Origin: Gracilaria gracilis
Lineage: Eukaryota; Rhodophyta; Florideophyceae; Gracilariales; Gracilariaceae
DNA length: 64,000 nt
NCBI GenBank assembly: GCA_030374805.1
Contig: JARGSG010000012.1
Span: 496,001 to 560,000 of the forward strand
Direction of reading: 5' to 3'
A program made the translations under genes and the position numbers. Below are positions 8,904 to 17,893 of this stretch, piece after piece (positions within the stretch are counted from its first letter, which is position 1; each line of letters starts with the position of its first letter). The notes below the pieces were generated by a model. That model was given only the letters and a program-made list of their open reading frames with translations. It searched no databases and was not told the DNA's origin.

Positions 8904-11132
8904 ATGGCTTTGTTTGAGCGACCCAACGTGTTTCAGTTCAACGCCCTGTTACGTCTCGGGTTTACGGCCCGCCTTCGTTCCGAAACCGCCGACATCTTTG
9001 TCGCGCACAAGTCCAAAACGCTCGCCCGAGCTGACGCGCGTGAAAATGCAGCCGACTTCTACTTTGTGTCTGGCGACAACACCTCCGCTCTCAAACCAAT
9101 TCAGGCGGTGGTGTTGTCGCAACGTGCAGAAGAACACACAGAAAGGTTTCTCACACTTGGAGAACTTCCCGCCCTCACAGAAACCCCAACACTTCTCAAG
9201 CTGCAGTTGAAAGATGCCTCCAGTTCGCATCGCATGCTTTTCTCACTGAGTTCTGTCGCCAAGCCGCAGAAGTTTCTCAGTATGCGTGGTGCCAAACGCG
9301 ACCAAACGCTGCAGTTGCGCAACCGGTGTACCAAGTGGGAGTTGTTTCACTTAGAAATCATACCGGGCTCCATTGGCACCGGGTTGAGGGACTCACCTAA
9401 TCCGTTTGTACGGTCATTCCGTACGGTTCCGGGGGCCTTTACACAAGTATTATTGTTGCTTGGCGTTCGCTTCAGACTCCGTTCTGTTCATTCACGAATT
9501 CTCCACCGAGATGTTGCGCAAGAAGGAGAAACCTCGGTGCTTCAAACTGGTGCGAGTAGCGATATCTATTCCAGCCGCGACTGTGACTTGGTTTTTGTTG
9601 CCAACAAATGCCCATCAGATGGAACGGGTCTGAATTCGACGTGTTTCTATCTGAACGAAGTGAACACAGACCGCTACCTTGCGATCGGCAAGTCGGATAA
9701 AAACGCTTTGTCTGCGAAACTGCTCAATGAGAAGTCTCCGGTTGTTGTGAACACGACAGGTGCGCTGGGGCTTGTAAATCTTGGCTTTCTCGAACACGAG
9801 GAGTTTGACTCTGCTCAATGGCTTATGGCAGGTCCACGAGGTCAACTGGAAATGCGCAAGCACAGGAGAGCTTGGGAAACGTTCACACTTGAATACGTAC
9901 AACAATCGTATACTGCTGCACTTGAACGTGTATCAATTCCGCCACTGTATAGCCGTGCTGAAGAAACAACACGCGAAACCTTGAGAGCTGAGATCACCGC
10001 AAAAATTGCCAAGGCCAAAGGGGATGTTAAAGTAACGCAGGAGACGCAATCAGGGAGCCCTTCGATCGGTTTCGACCACTCAGCGGCACTCGCAGGCCTT
10101 GCAGATGAACCAAAGAAAGTCACTACCCCAGCTTCGAGCAAAAGCAAGCAGAGTAAAGTGAATACGTCGTCTGCTGCACAAAAACGAGGCCCAGCTGGGA
10201 AGAAGGCTAGCACTGCAGCTTCGAAGGCCGGCTCCGCAGCTTCGAAGGCTGCCTCCTCAACTTCGAAGGTCTCCTCCTCAGCTTCGAAGGCCGCTACCGC
10301 AGCTTCCGTGTCCTCAGCGTTGCCAAGGAACAAAGCAAATCGAAAAGCGGCTAAGAAGAACAAGAGGAGACAGAAGGCAAAGCAAGCCAAGGCTTCGGCC
10401 TCTCGAACTAACGGGAAGCCTGGTCCTTCATCTACCGTGCACGGACCTGTAAATGATGTGACACCTGCGGTGCAAACGGAGAAGGATAAGAAAGCTGAGA
10501 AGGACAAGAAAGCTGAGAAGGATAAGAAAGCTGAGAGTGCATCGGGTGCCGTGTCAGGAGAATCATCTTCTGCCCATGCAGCGACTCCCCACGCACAGGG
10601 ACCAAAATGTTCTGCGTGTGGGCTCCCGACAGCAGGCACGGTCACAAAAGCAATGGGAAAGGAGTTTCATCCTCAATGCTTCTGCTGTGGTCTGTGCAGA
10701 CGGCCGATGTCAATTGGCCCAAGTCAGTTCCGAGAGCGAAACGGGATCCCGTTTTGCAATCCTTGTTATGCAAACCAAATCGCTTCTCGGTGTGCTCGAT
10801 GTTCGAAGCCGATCATGGATACTGTCATTACAGCGATGGACAAAACATGGCACAAAGACTGCTTGACATGTACAATTTGTAGACTACCGCTAACTCAAAC
10901 ATTCTGGCTCTATGCAGACAAGCCTAATGAACCAAGGTGCAGCAGATGTGTTACAGGCGAAGAAAACGCATCTGGGAGGCGCGGTTCTTCGCGAATGGTG
11001 AATCTACCGGGCTTTGGTCCTGCGAAACCCAACGCCCCACACCTTCCAACAGCGCTCGGGAATATCAATAACCGAGGAAGTTCTGGACAACCGGGACGTG
11101 CCAGACTGATGACCCCCGTGTGGCCAAAGTAA
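8904..11132 (+). CDS. beta-trefoil (fascin-like) protein with two C-terminal LIM domains
   Basis: Product of 742 residues. Residues about 1-370 hold two similar blocks, each closing with a tryptophan-plus-aromatic pattern (TKWELFHLEII; RRAWETFTLEYV) preceded by KFLSMRGAKRD or QWLMAGPRGQLEMR. This is how fascin/actin-crosslinking beta-trefoil repeats look. Residues about 400-560 are a Lys/Ala/Ser-rich linker with repeats, including three copies of EKDKKA encoded by 18-bp tandem units at 10479-10532. Two LIM zinc-binding domains follow: CSACGLP...HPQCFCC...C...C (about 569-620) and CARCSKP...HKDCLTC...C (about 630-685). LIM proteins with such modules often bind actin, so a cytoskeletal bundling role is a reasonable inference. 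Start: ATG at 8904 in the context ATCCATGGCT; the frame is open further upstream without an ATG. Confidence 0.75.
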   Translation: MALFERPNVFQFNALLRLGFTARLRSETADIFVAHKSKTLARADARENAADFYFVSGDNTSALKPIQAVVLSQRAEEHTERFLTLGELPALTETPTLLKLQLKDASSSHRMLFSLSSVAKPQKFLSMRGAKRDQTLQLRNRCTKWELFHLEIIPGSIGTGLRDSPNPFVRSFRTVPGAFTQVLLLLGVRFRLRSVHSRILHRDVAQEGETSVLQTGASSDIYSSRDCDLVFVANKCPSDGTGLNSTCFYLNEVNTDRYLAIGKSDKNALSAKLLNEKSPVVVNTTGALGLVNLGFLEHEEFDSAQWLMAGPRGQLEMRKHRRAWETFTLEYVQQSYTAALERVSIPPLYSRAEETTRETLRAEITAKIAKAKGDVKVTQETQSGSPSIGFDHSAALAGLADEPKKVTTPASSKSKQSKVNTSSAAQKRGPAGKKASTAASKAGSAASKAASSTSKVSSSASKAATAASVSSALPRNKANRKAAKKNKRRQKAKQAKASASRTNGKPGPSSTVHGPVNDVTPAVQTEKDKKAEKDKKAEKDKKAESASGAVSGESSSAHAATPHAQGPKCSACGLPTAGTVTKAMGKEFHPQCFCCGLCRRPMSIGPSQFRERNGIPFCNPCYANQIASRCARCSKPIMDTVITAMDKTWHKDCLTCTICRLPLTQTFWLYADKPNEPRCSRCVTGEENASGRRGSSRMVNLPGFGPAKPNAPHLPTALGNINNRGSSGQPGRARLMTPVWPK

Positions 11133-11330
11133 GCGGTACAAGGTAGAATGTTAACCCGAACTTGAGAATTGCAGAATATACATCGTCTGCTTGAGAGTCG
11201 CAATAAGGCCGTTATTAGCATGTTTATATCATCATCTATTTCATTTACGGTCACACCTTCGAATGGCTCGGAAACATTCGACAGCAGCAGAAGTATACAT
11301 AGTTGCAAGTTAGGGGTACATTCATCGTAT

Positions 11331-13274
11331 CTAGCTCTGAAAATAACTGAAACTAACATTTCCGCCGAAGAACGCGACGATAACGGAGATGTTGTCGTCC
11401 GAACCTAGTTCAACGGCTTTCAGTGCCAGTCTCTTGGCAGCTAGTTCTGGGACACGTACTGTAGATCGAACGAGTGCGGCTGCCTCGTCGACCGGTACGA
11501 CATCCCACAACCCGTCGCTAGCCATAACAATAAAATCGTCTTCGGCAGTCAGATGCTGTTTGACAATATCTGGTGTGGCCGAGATATACTTCTTGAAAGC
11601 TCGATCTCCCAGTGATCTTGATACCATGAGGCAACCCATCACCCGACCAGTGGCAGACACAAATCCGCCCCTTGCCACCACCCTGGCTTGCTCTGCTGGA
11701 TCAGTGGCCACATGGTCCTTGCTCAGCGCGAGTACAGTGCCGTCTTTTCGGCTTAGGATACATCGGCAATCTCCAGCGTTGGCCACATACAGAGTAGAGT
11801 CAATGATAAGAGATGCGAGACCGGTACAGCCACTATTTTCTTCAGCGGGAGAGTCCTTCAAAAACGCATAATCGACGTCTTCAAATGCGTGGATAAGAGC
11901 CGATTCCGGTGTGGCATCTTCGTTGGACCAAGCACGGAACAATGCTCCAGGGAAGTTTCTTGCCACAAAATCGGAACAGTTTTGGCCACCATGACCATCA
12001 AAAACCGCGAACAAGTGAGTGTTTGGGAGTTTCGCCAAATTCGTTTCGACAAGACTTCGATCTTCCATGCGATCAGGACCCCGTTCTCCACAGGTGGATG
12101 ACAACGAAGCCGTGACCTCAAACCGTTTTGGGTCATTTTCTATCTCCATGCGACCATATCCAGGGTTTTGTTGTTTCCGACCGCACAGCTCCCAAATGGG
12201 TTTTCGGGGTTTGATAGCACTTGCCCTGATTTCGTGCAACACAAGATTAGTGTCATCGATCTTCAAATTCTTCGAAGTGGCAGCAAGGTGTTCATCCGTA
12301 TCAAAAGTGGAGCCGGTGAACTGCGACAGGTAGGCAGAACCTTTTCCAAGCAAGGAGTCTAAGACAGAAACAATCTGAATGAAATTCGGGCGTTGCTCAG
12401 GATCAGGATGCCAACATTGTTGAATAAGATTGCTGAACTCTTCCGGAACACCGTGTGCTAGAACGGGTCTGAGATGGTTCTTGACTATTGCGCCACGCAG
12501 CTTCACTTCATTGAAACGTGTCTCCAACACGGTGTGCAACTCGGGCACGGGCATCTTTCTGTCAACGTATGGAACGGCACAAGCTGCCATCTCGTTGACG
12601 GTAATAGCAAATGCGTAAACATCTGCAGCAAATGAATGGGGCCGACCTTGCAAAACTTCGGGAGCCATATAAACCAGGGTTCCGACCATGTGAGACAGTC
12701 TACCATTCGACGGCCCTCGGTGAAGTGCACGGCCGCCGTTGCGAGAGGCGGCCGAAAAAAGTTCGTTGACATCAACAGCGAGGTCAAGATCTGCGACCAT
12801 AAGGTTCTCCCACTTACTGTCAAGGAGAACGTTAGCGGTCTTCAGGTCACGGTGTACAAGATTGAGTTGGTGCATGTGGGCCATGGCCTTCGCGAACTGC
12901 AAAGTTAGCTGAATAAGGCGTTCGAAAGACATCTTGACAGACTTGGCATGCAAGACGTCAAACATGGTGCCGCCATTCATCCATGGTGAAACGGTGCAGT
13001 AGTTAGGGGGGGTGGTACAGGCTCCCAGAAGCGGGAGTAGGTTAGGGTGGGATATCCTTGAACGAAGACGGATTTCTGCTTCGAAGCGACTGAGGGCTGA
13101 CATTGAGGTGATTCTGGGCTTTCGCAACGCGACGGTGCATGGCTTTTCTGAGGGGTTTAAGGAGGGAAGCACGCCACGGTACACGGAGGCTCCGGCACCT
13201 TCCGCCTTGAGTTGAAGGTTGGAGAAGAACTGTGGACTTAATTCGCGCCAGAAAATATCGCCCGTAGAACCCAT
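11331..13274 (-). CDS. protein kinase-like domain fused to PP2C phosphatase
   Basis: A 647-residue protein with opposing domains. Residues about 20-320 form a TKL/Raf-like kinase fold: glycine loop GAGASVYRG (26-34), HRDLKTANVLLD (141-152), YMAPEV and the SFAADVYAFAITVNEM helix. Two key sites deviate: the VAIK position reads VALRK (48-52) and DFG reads DLD (162-164). The metal-binding Asp remains, but activity is uncertain. Residues about 395-645 are a complete PP2C domain: DRMEDRS, FAVFDGHGGQNC, NAGDCRCILS, DHVATDP, SRSLGDRAFKK, ASDGLWDVV and GSDDNISVIV, retaining the metal-coordinating aspartates. A signalling switch combining both functions is inferred. No introns. The ATG at 13274 is the first in frame. 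It is convergent with the LIM gene and divergent from the methyltransferase gene. Confidence 0.9.
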   Translation of the reverse strand: MGSTGDIFWRELSPQFFSNLQLKAEGAGASVYRGVLPSLNPSEKPCTVALRKPRITSMSALSRFEAEIRLRSRISHPNLLPLLGACTTPPNYCTVSPWMNGGTMFDVLHAKSVKMSFERLIQLTLQFAKAMAHMHQLNLVHRDLKTANVLLDSKWENLMVADLDLAVDVNELFSAASRNGGRALHRGPSNGRLSHMVGTLVYMAPEVLQGRPHSFAADVYAFAITVNEMAACAVPYVDRKMPVPELHTVLETRFNEVKLRGAIVKNHLRPVLAHGVPEEFSNLIQQCWHPDPEQRPNFIQIVSVLDSLLGKGSAYLSQFTGSTFDTDEHLAATSKNLKIDDTNLVLHEIRASAIKPRKPIWELCGRKQQNPGYGRMEIENDPKRFEVTASLSSTCGERGPDRMEDRSLVETNLAKLPNTHLFAVFDGHGGQNCSDFVARNFPGALFRAWSNEDATPESALIHAFEDVDYAFLKDSPAEENSGCTGLASLIIDSTLYVANAGDCRCILSRKDGTVLALSKDHVATDPAEQARVVARGGFVSATGRVMGCLMVSRSLGDRAFKKYISATPDIVKQHLTAEDDFIVMASDGLWDVVPVDEAAALVRSTVRVPELAAKRLALKAVELGSDDNISVIVAFFGGNVSFSYFQS

Positions 13275-13971
13275 GGTGCGTCAAACGACTTGAGTGAAGA
13301 GGCTGTGCAGTCGTACGAGGTGCAGCTGCTTAGGTGAGCAGTGGGTGCTTGACGTGGGGAACGGAGGCTTTAGTAAATAAAGAGAAGTTAGAGAGCAAAA
13401 GTTCAAGAGTTGCGGTAAGTTAGCGGCGGAGGGGTGAGAATTTCTCATTGAGAAAGATATCTACGCATGGCTGCCCGCAATTCGGAATGGGAGAACGAAG
13501 GGCAGGCGGGATGCACTGTCATTCACGACGAATGTGGCGCTAGCAACGGCGGCGGAACGTGGCAGGCTTGAGGCGCAAAATGGCCGCTATTTGGGAATTT
13601 GTGCACGCCCGTGTGATTGGTCGAAGTGCATCGCCAACGTTCGATTGCGCGTGAGCGATGGTGCACGCCGATTCTGCTCGCGCCCAATAGGCGCGTTCCA
13701 GGTGCTTGCTGCTTACATACTGCCGTATGCTTGTCGTTGTCGGCACTTGGCCCTCTTGGCCCTCTGTGGCAGACGTGGCGTCGTGTTTTCTTGTGTATAA
13801 TCTTCATCTGTATCTCGCCTCCTCTCTATCTACACGTTGGACAACGTCTGTAGCTCGCGCGGAGATGATCTACGAAGTTATCTACCTTCGTAACTCGAGG
13901 CTTATCTTCGAGGCCTGTTCGGCAGTTCGTCGCTCCTCTATTCTCTATTTTCCCTAGAAGGGACTCTCGCC
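13275..13971. other. divergent intergenic region, kinase-PP2C / methyltransferase
   Basis: About 700 bp between two divergent ATGs. CCAAT-type boxes stand at 13614-13620 (CCAATCA on the minus strand) and 13683-13687 (plus strand), the usual NF-Y core. Long frames here on both strands overlap and look like chance. Confidence 0.4.
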
Positions 13972-14814
13972 ATGGCTAACATCATCTTTGACGAATCGTA
14001 CACCGAAGACCAATACATTCGCGCCATTCAGTCTGACTTCACAAAAAGGGCGCCAGAGTACAACTCAGGCCAAAGCGGCGAACAGCACAGAGAAATAATC
14101 CAAACCCTTATCCAGCATTACTCGCCTCGATACCCACTTCTAGACGTCGCCTGCGGAACGGGTCTTCTGGCAGAGCAGCTAGGGCGACAAGGGCAAGGTG
14201 TCACAGGCCTTGATCTCACAGAAGCTATGCTGCAACAGGCACGCCTCGTCAGCCCAAAAGCCACCTTCGTACAAGGACGTGCCGAAAAGTTGCCGTTTGA
14301 AGATTGTTCTTTTGCATGCGTTTATGTCTGTTCGGCTATAGTTTATTTTACTGATATCCCGGCTGTTGTAAAGGAGAGTTATAGAGTTGTTAACCATGGC
14401 GGCTTCTTTGCTTATCAGGCTGTCACCCTTGATTCCTATGTCGCTGGTGTTGAGCTGGAACGAGCCATTCGCCAGGTGCTTGGCGAACAACGTGTAAAGC
14501 ATGTTTTCGAACTTCCCCATGGTATTACTCATGATGAGCAAGCAAATCGAAAGCTAATGGCAGATGCGGGCTTTGTTGACGTTGAAACAAAAATGCATGT
14601 CACACACGATTCGCTTGATGTCGCCAAACTGGAGCGCTTCTGGGATGCTGTAGTTGGTCGAAATGCTCTTATGGGCAAACTCAGAGCTTTGTCTGAAGAA
14701 GAGAATAAACGAGTGCGAGATAGATGGGTTCAGTTGGTGGAGGAGAGGAGAAACGCAGAGGGCGTGGTCCCGGATATCATTGAGAGTTGGTATGTTCGTG
14801 GATGGAAGCCATAG
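13972..14814 (+). CDS. SAM-dependent class I methyltransferase
   Basis: A 280-residue protein of the UbiE/Methyltransf_11 type; the substrate is unknown. The SAM-binding motif I is LLDVACGTGLLAEQL (about residues 46-60), followed by the acidic ribose-binding loop GLDLTEAMLQQA, motif II VQGRAEKLPFEDCSFACVYV and the post-motif helix RVVNHGGFFAYQ. The C-terminal third (residues 165-280) is helical and charged, as in enzymes acting on small molecules. There is no transit or signal peptide, so it is probably cytosolic. Start at the ATG in CTCGCCATGGCT. Single exon. Confidence 0.85.
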   Translation: MANIIFDESYTEDQYIRAIQSDFTKRAPEYNSGQSGEQHREIIQTLIQHYSPRYPLLDVACGTGLLAEQLGRQGQGVTGLDLTEAMLQQARLVSPKATFVQGRAEKLPFEDCSFACVYVCSAIVYFTDIPAVVKESYRVVNHGGFFAYQAVTLDSYVAGVELERAIRQVLGEQRVKHVFELPHGITHDEQANRKLMADAGFVDVETKMHVTHDSLDVAKLERFWDAVVGRNALMGKLRALSEEENKRVRDRWVQLVEERRNAEGVVPDIIESWYVRGWKP

Positions 14815-15335
14815 TCATCACAACTGCTGCTCACGGCAGAATGCCAACGGGAACACGCGCTCACTGCAGTCTGGATGTCATCGCCTTTTGTTACCAGGGA
14901 TTGTGAATAGAGAAAAGCTTCGAGTTACGGCATAGATAACGCAGCGCCCACGAGAGTGCAGCCTTGCAGCGCAAAGCTGCACTGGAGACAAAGAGCTAAA
15001 AGGTGCGTCGAATTCCGTGACGAATAAAATGCTACGGAAGATGATGTTGCATCACACAAAAACTAACTTCGTTTTTATTTTGCCGCATGCAAGGGTAGGA
15101 ACGCTCCACCCTTGGTGGTACCGTTGGTAGCCTGCGCTCGCGGCAGAACTACGATCTTTTTCTTTGGTCCCGACGAGCAAGTCTCGGTGATCGGCCGAGC
15201 TGGACAGGGCAGGGATGCGATCTAGCCCAGATTAACCATTCTTCTGCATATCCGGAGCTTCGTACAACAGTTCGGTCTCTTTATCTGTCACTAACTGTGA
15301 TTTTCGGTTTTCCCGTTAAGTGCATAACCATCTAA
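14815..15335. other. intergenic region upstream of pICln
   Basis: No gene seen. Contains the TACCGTTGGTA motif at 15119-15129, about 200 bp upstream of the pICln start. The rest is unremarkable. Confidence 0.5.
15119..15129 (+). promoter_or_regulatory. TACCGTTGGTA motif upstream of pICln
   Basis: An exact copy 207 bp before the ATG at 15336, within the longer string GGTACCGTTGGTA that also occurs at 8709-8721 and, inverted, at 16067-16079. A MYB-like binding role is inferred. Confidence 0.45.
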
Positions 15336-15758
15336 ATGGTACGAAATCGCAGTGATGAAACTTCATCGAAGGAAAATGGAACTGAGGCGCAGCCAATAAT
15401 TCTGATGAGATTTGAGAACGTTTGCTTGGTAAAGGAATCAGAAGAGCAGTCCCCCCCTGGCACTTTGAACGTCACACAAGAGTCCTTGCATTGGGAATCA
15501 GAATCTGCACCACCATGGACGGTCAATTTTGTCGACATCAACCTCCATGCTATATCAACTGATGCATCAAGTGGTTATCCTCCAAGTGTTTACGCTCAGA
15601 CTGGACAGGATTACAACGAGGTGCGAATGATACCGGAAGAATCTCGCTTACAGGACCTGTATGATGCGTTATGCGAAGGTGTTGTGCGAAATGAAGATAG
15701 TACTAGCGAGGATATGGGAGTACTGAGCATGGGAGAAGATACTAACGAACAAAGTTAG
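15336..15758 (+). CDS. pICln (methylosome subunit), short form
   Basis: pICln is the PH-fold chaperone that presents Sm proteins to the PRMT5 methylosome for snRNP assembly. Recognisable family blocks are PGTLNVTQESLHWES (about residues 42-56), VNFVDINLHAISTD (about 64-77), YPPSVYAQ, and VRMIPEESRLQDLYDALCEG (about 97-116), which corresponds to the conserved final helix of the PH domain. At 140 residues it is shorter than animal forms (about 235): the acidic loop and long acidic tail are missing, with only a brief acidic end (NEDSTSEDMG). The ATG at 15336 is the first in frame; a stop precedes it. The call rests on motif similarity only. Confidence 0.75.
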   Translation: MVRNRSDETSSKENGTEAQPIILMRFENVCLVKESEEQSPPGTLNVTQESLHWESESAPPWTVNFVDINLHAISTDASSGYPPSVYAQTGQDYNEVRMIPEESRLQDLYDALCEGVVRNEDSTSEDMGVLSMGEDTNEQS

Positions 15759-16386
15759 CAGCTGACATAGCATGAAGATTAGTTTTTGCGCGGATAATTA
15801 CGACAAGAGACTTCGATGTTTCACACGTGCGAAATCTGAATAAAGCCACCCTGTGATTGCTCGCTTCCTTCGCACACAATCGGACGAACGAACGAACGAA
15901 AGCAATTTAAGCGGCGTGCTAAACGCGGCGGAAGAGGGACTACTGGTCGTCGAGCAAAAACTTCGTTTCTAAACCTCCAACTGCTTCTCACCAAGGCAGA
16001 GATATGCAGGTTGACAGCTTGCAAACAGCCAAATACTGTACGATACATGGTAGTTCCGGTTACGTGTACCAACGGTACCAAAAGGTCCCCCCCACCCTCT
16101 GTTTTGTTCGAATTCCTTCGCATCATCATTAGCATCGGATTCTATTCGTTTCCCCATCCGCCCTGGATGATCCAGGGCTGCCAAACCATTTTCATCTGTC
16201 TATCTTTGAGAGTTGTGGTATAGCGTTACACTTCAGAAGGTATCAGGCTGTTTTCTTTCGACCACTCACAACTGAACTTTCTGCTAAAGGGTTACGTTCT
16301 GGCAGCAAGACGTGCCGCAAGTAGCAATCAGCCAACACAAATGTGCAGCAACCAACTGACTTCTTTGAAACTGGCAGATAACCAGA
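15759..16386. other. intergenic region, pICln to sugar transporter
   Basis: About 630 bp without a gene. A short run of CGAA units lies at 15882-15900, and an inverted TACCGTTGGTA motif at 16067-16077. It should hold the pICln 3' end and the transporter promoter. Confidence 0.5.
16067..16077 (-). promoter_or_regulatory. TACCGTTGGTA motif (inverted) upstream of the sugar transporter
   Basis: Reads TACCAACGGTA on the plus strand, 309 bp before the transporter ATG. It is in inverted orientation relative to the copy at 15119, so the pair brackets the pICln gene. Confidence 0.45.
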
Positions 16387-17688
16387 ATGCTTCCTCGATA
16401 TCGCCCATCTTCACAGAACAAACGACGAGCTAATATTCCTTCGATACGACTATGGACCATCTGCCTCTCTGCGAACCTGGGCGGTTTGCTGGTGGGTTTC
16501 CACCTTGCAGTCTTTTCTGGAGTTCTTGAGATGCCGTCATTTGCGAGCGAGATGCCTTTTGAGCTGACACCATACGTTAAATCCGTCATTACGTCTGCAC
16601 TTGTTGTGGGTTTTATTGCTGGGGCCATTCCGGCAGGGCCTCTTTGCGACAAATTGGGCCGTCGCAAAACGCTTATGATTACCGCATTGCTCTACTTGGT
16701 TTCCTCTATTGCCATGGCCTTTTCTAGAACTCTGCTACAGCTCATAGTCTTTAGATTTATCGCAGGCCTTGGTTACGCAGTGGCGAACGTTACCTGTACC
16801 CTCTACACAGCAGAGATAGCCCCGCCTGAAATACGAGGGGTGTTGGTTAACTTGTACCAACTATTGATCACCATCGGTATTTTTTCCGCGCAAACAGTGA
16901 ACGCGCTTATGTGGGAAAATGGCCATTGGAGCCTACCTCTCTTGATCGCTGCGATACCTGCTGTCATCATGCTCTTTCTTGTTGCACTCTTTGTCTCCGA
17001 ATCTCATGTGTGGGAGAGCAATCCGTGTTCAACGGAGCCTAAAATGTCGATAATAGAAGTTTTGAAGAACCCATCAGGGCGGAAGAGGCTGGTCATTGGA
17101 AGCGGGCTAGCCATAGCGCAGCAAATGACAGGTATCAATGCCGTCATCTTCTTCGGACCGGCCTTGTTGTCAGATGTTCTCAAGCTTCACACTTCGAGCG
17201 CCCCGTTTGTAGCCGCCGCCTGCGTGGGAGCCGCCAACTTCGTAGCCACGATTGCCTCGCTTATTGTCGTTGAAAGATATGGGCGACGAGTACTGCTGCT
17301 GACAGCTGGTCCCCCTATGATCTGTAGTCTGCTTGTTCTTGGTGCAATGCGAAGTGAAATAATTCCGGTATACGGCATTCTTGGCTTGGGAGCATTGGTA
17401 TTGTTTGTAGTTTCTTTTGCGATAACATATGGGCCTGTACCGTTCCTAATCATCGCAGAGATCTTCCCGTTAGCTTACAAGGGGATAGCGATGGGTTTCT
17501 GTAACATGTTGCTGGCGACATTTTCCCTTGGAATTGGTGCCTCCTTCTTGTCTGCATTGGATACAGTTGGTGGATTCGTATACTTGAGCTTTGCAGCATG
17601 TGTTGCCTTTAGCAGTTGGTTTGTATACACAAAAGTCCCGGAAACAAAGAATTTGACTTTGGAGGAAGTGGATCAGCTATTGTCATGA
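16387..17688 (+). CDS. sugar transporter, major facilitator superfamily
   Basis: A 433-residue MFS transporter with about 12 hydrophobic segments, probably moving a sugar or polyol with protons. Family signatures: DKLGRRKTLM in the loop between helices 2 and 3; RFIAGLGYAVANV and EIAPPEIRGVLVNLYQL between helices 4 and 5; QQMTGINAVIFFGP in helix 7; ERYGRRVLLL between helices 8 and 9; and the terminal PETKNLTLEEVDQLL. These are typical of the Sugar_tr family (GLUT/STP-like). Short N- and C-termini leave no targeting signal to call. The start at 16387 is the first ATG in frame; a basic N-terminus precedes helix 1. Convergent with IDI1, 205 bp apart. Confidence 0.9.
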   Translation: MLPRYRPSSQNKRRANIPSIRLWTICLSANLGGLLVGFHLAVFSGVLEMPSFASEMPFELTPYVKSVITSALVVGFIAGAIPAGPLCDKLGRRKTLMITALLYLVSSIAMAFSRTLLQLIVFRFIAGLGYAVANVTCTLYTAEIAPPEIRGVLVNLYQLLITIGIFSAQTVNALMWENGHWSLPLLIAAIPAVIMLFLVALFVSESHVWESNPCSTEPKMSIIEVLKNPSGRKRLVIGSGLAIAQQMTGINAVIFFGPALLSDVLKLHTSSAPFVAAACVGAANFVATIASLIVVERYGRRVLLLTAGPPMICSLLVLGAMRSEIIPVYGILGLGALVLFVVSFAITYGPVPFLIIAEIFPLAYKGIAMGFCNMLLATFSLGIGASFLSALDTVGGFVYLSFAACVAFSSWFVYTKVPETKNLTLEEVDQLLS

Positions 17689-17893
17689 TACGAATGAGCG
17701 CCTCACTTGTCCCTCTCGGTATCCAGATGTTTCTGGGCAGGACGGCGGGAATAGCAAGGGTTTCCAATCTGAAGGACACCGAGTCATGTGGAACCAAATT
17801 TATACTGGGATCCAGTAGCTGTCCCTGTGAAAGAGTGACTTTATTCCATATCGAAGTTTTGGCTCAGTTGTAGCCAGAAAAGAAAAGAGCCGA

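Noticed and set aside
15119..16077. pICln gene as cargo of an element bounded by inverted TACCGTTGGTA motifs
   Set aside because: The similarity stops at the 11-13 bp motif, no longer inverted repeat or target duplication is visible, and further single copies lie upstream of other genes, so a promoter-motif explanation fits better.
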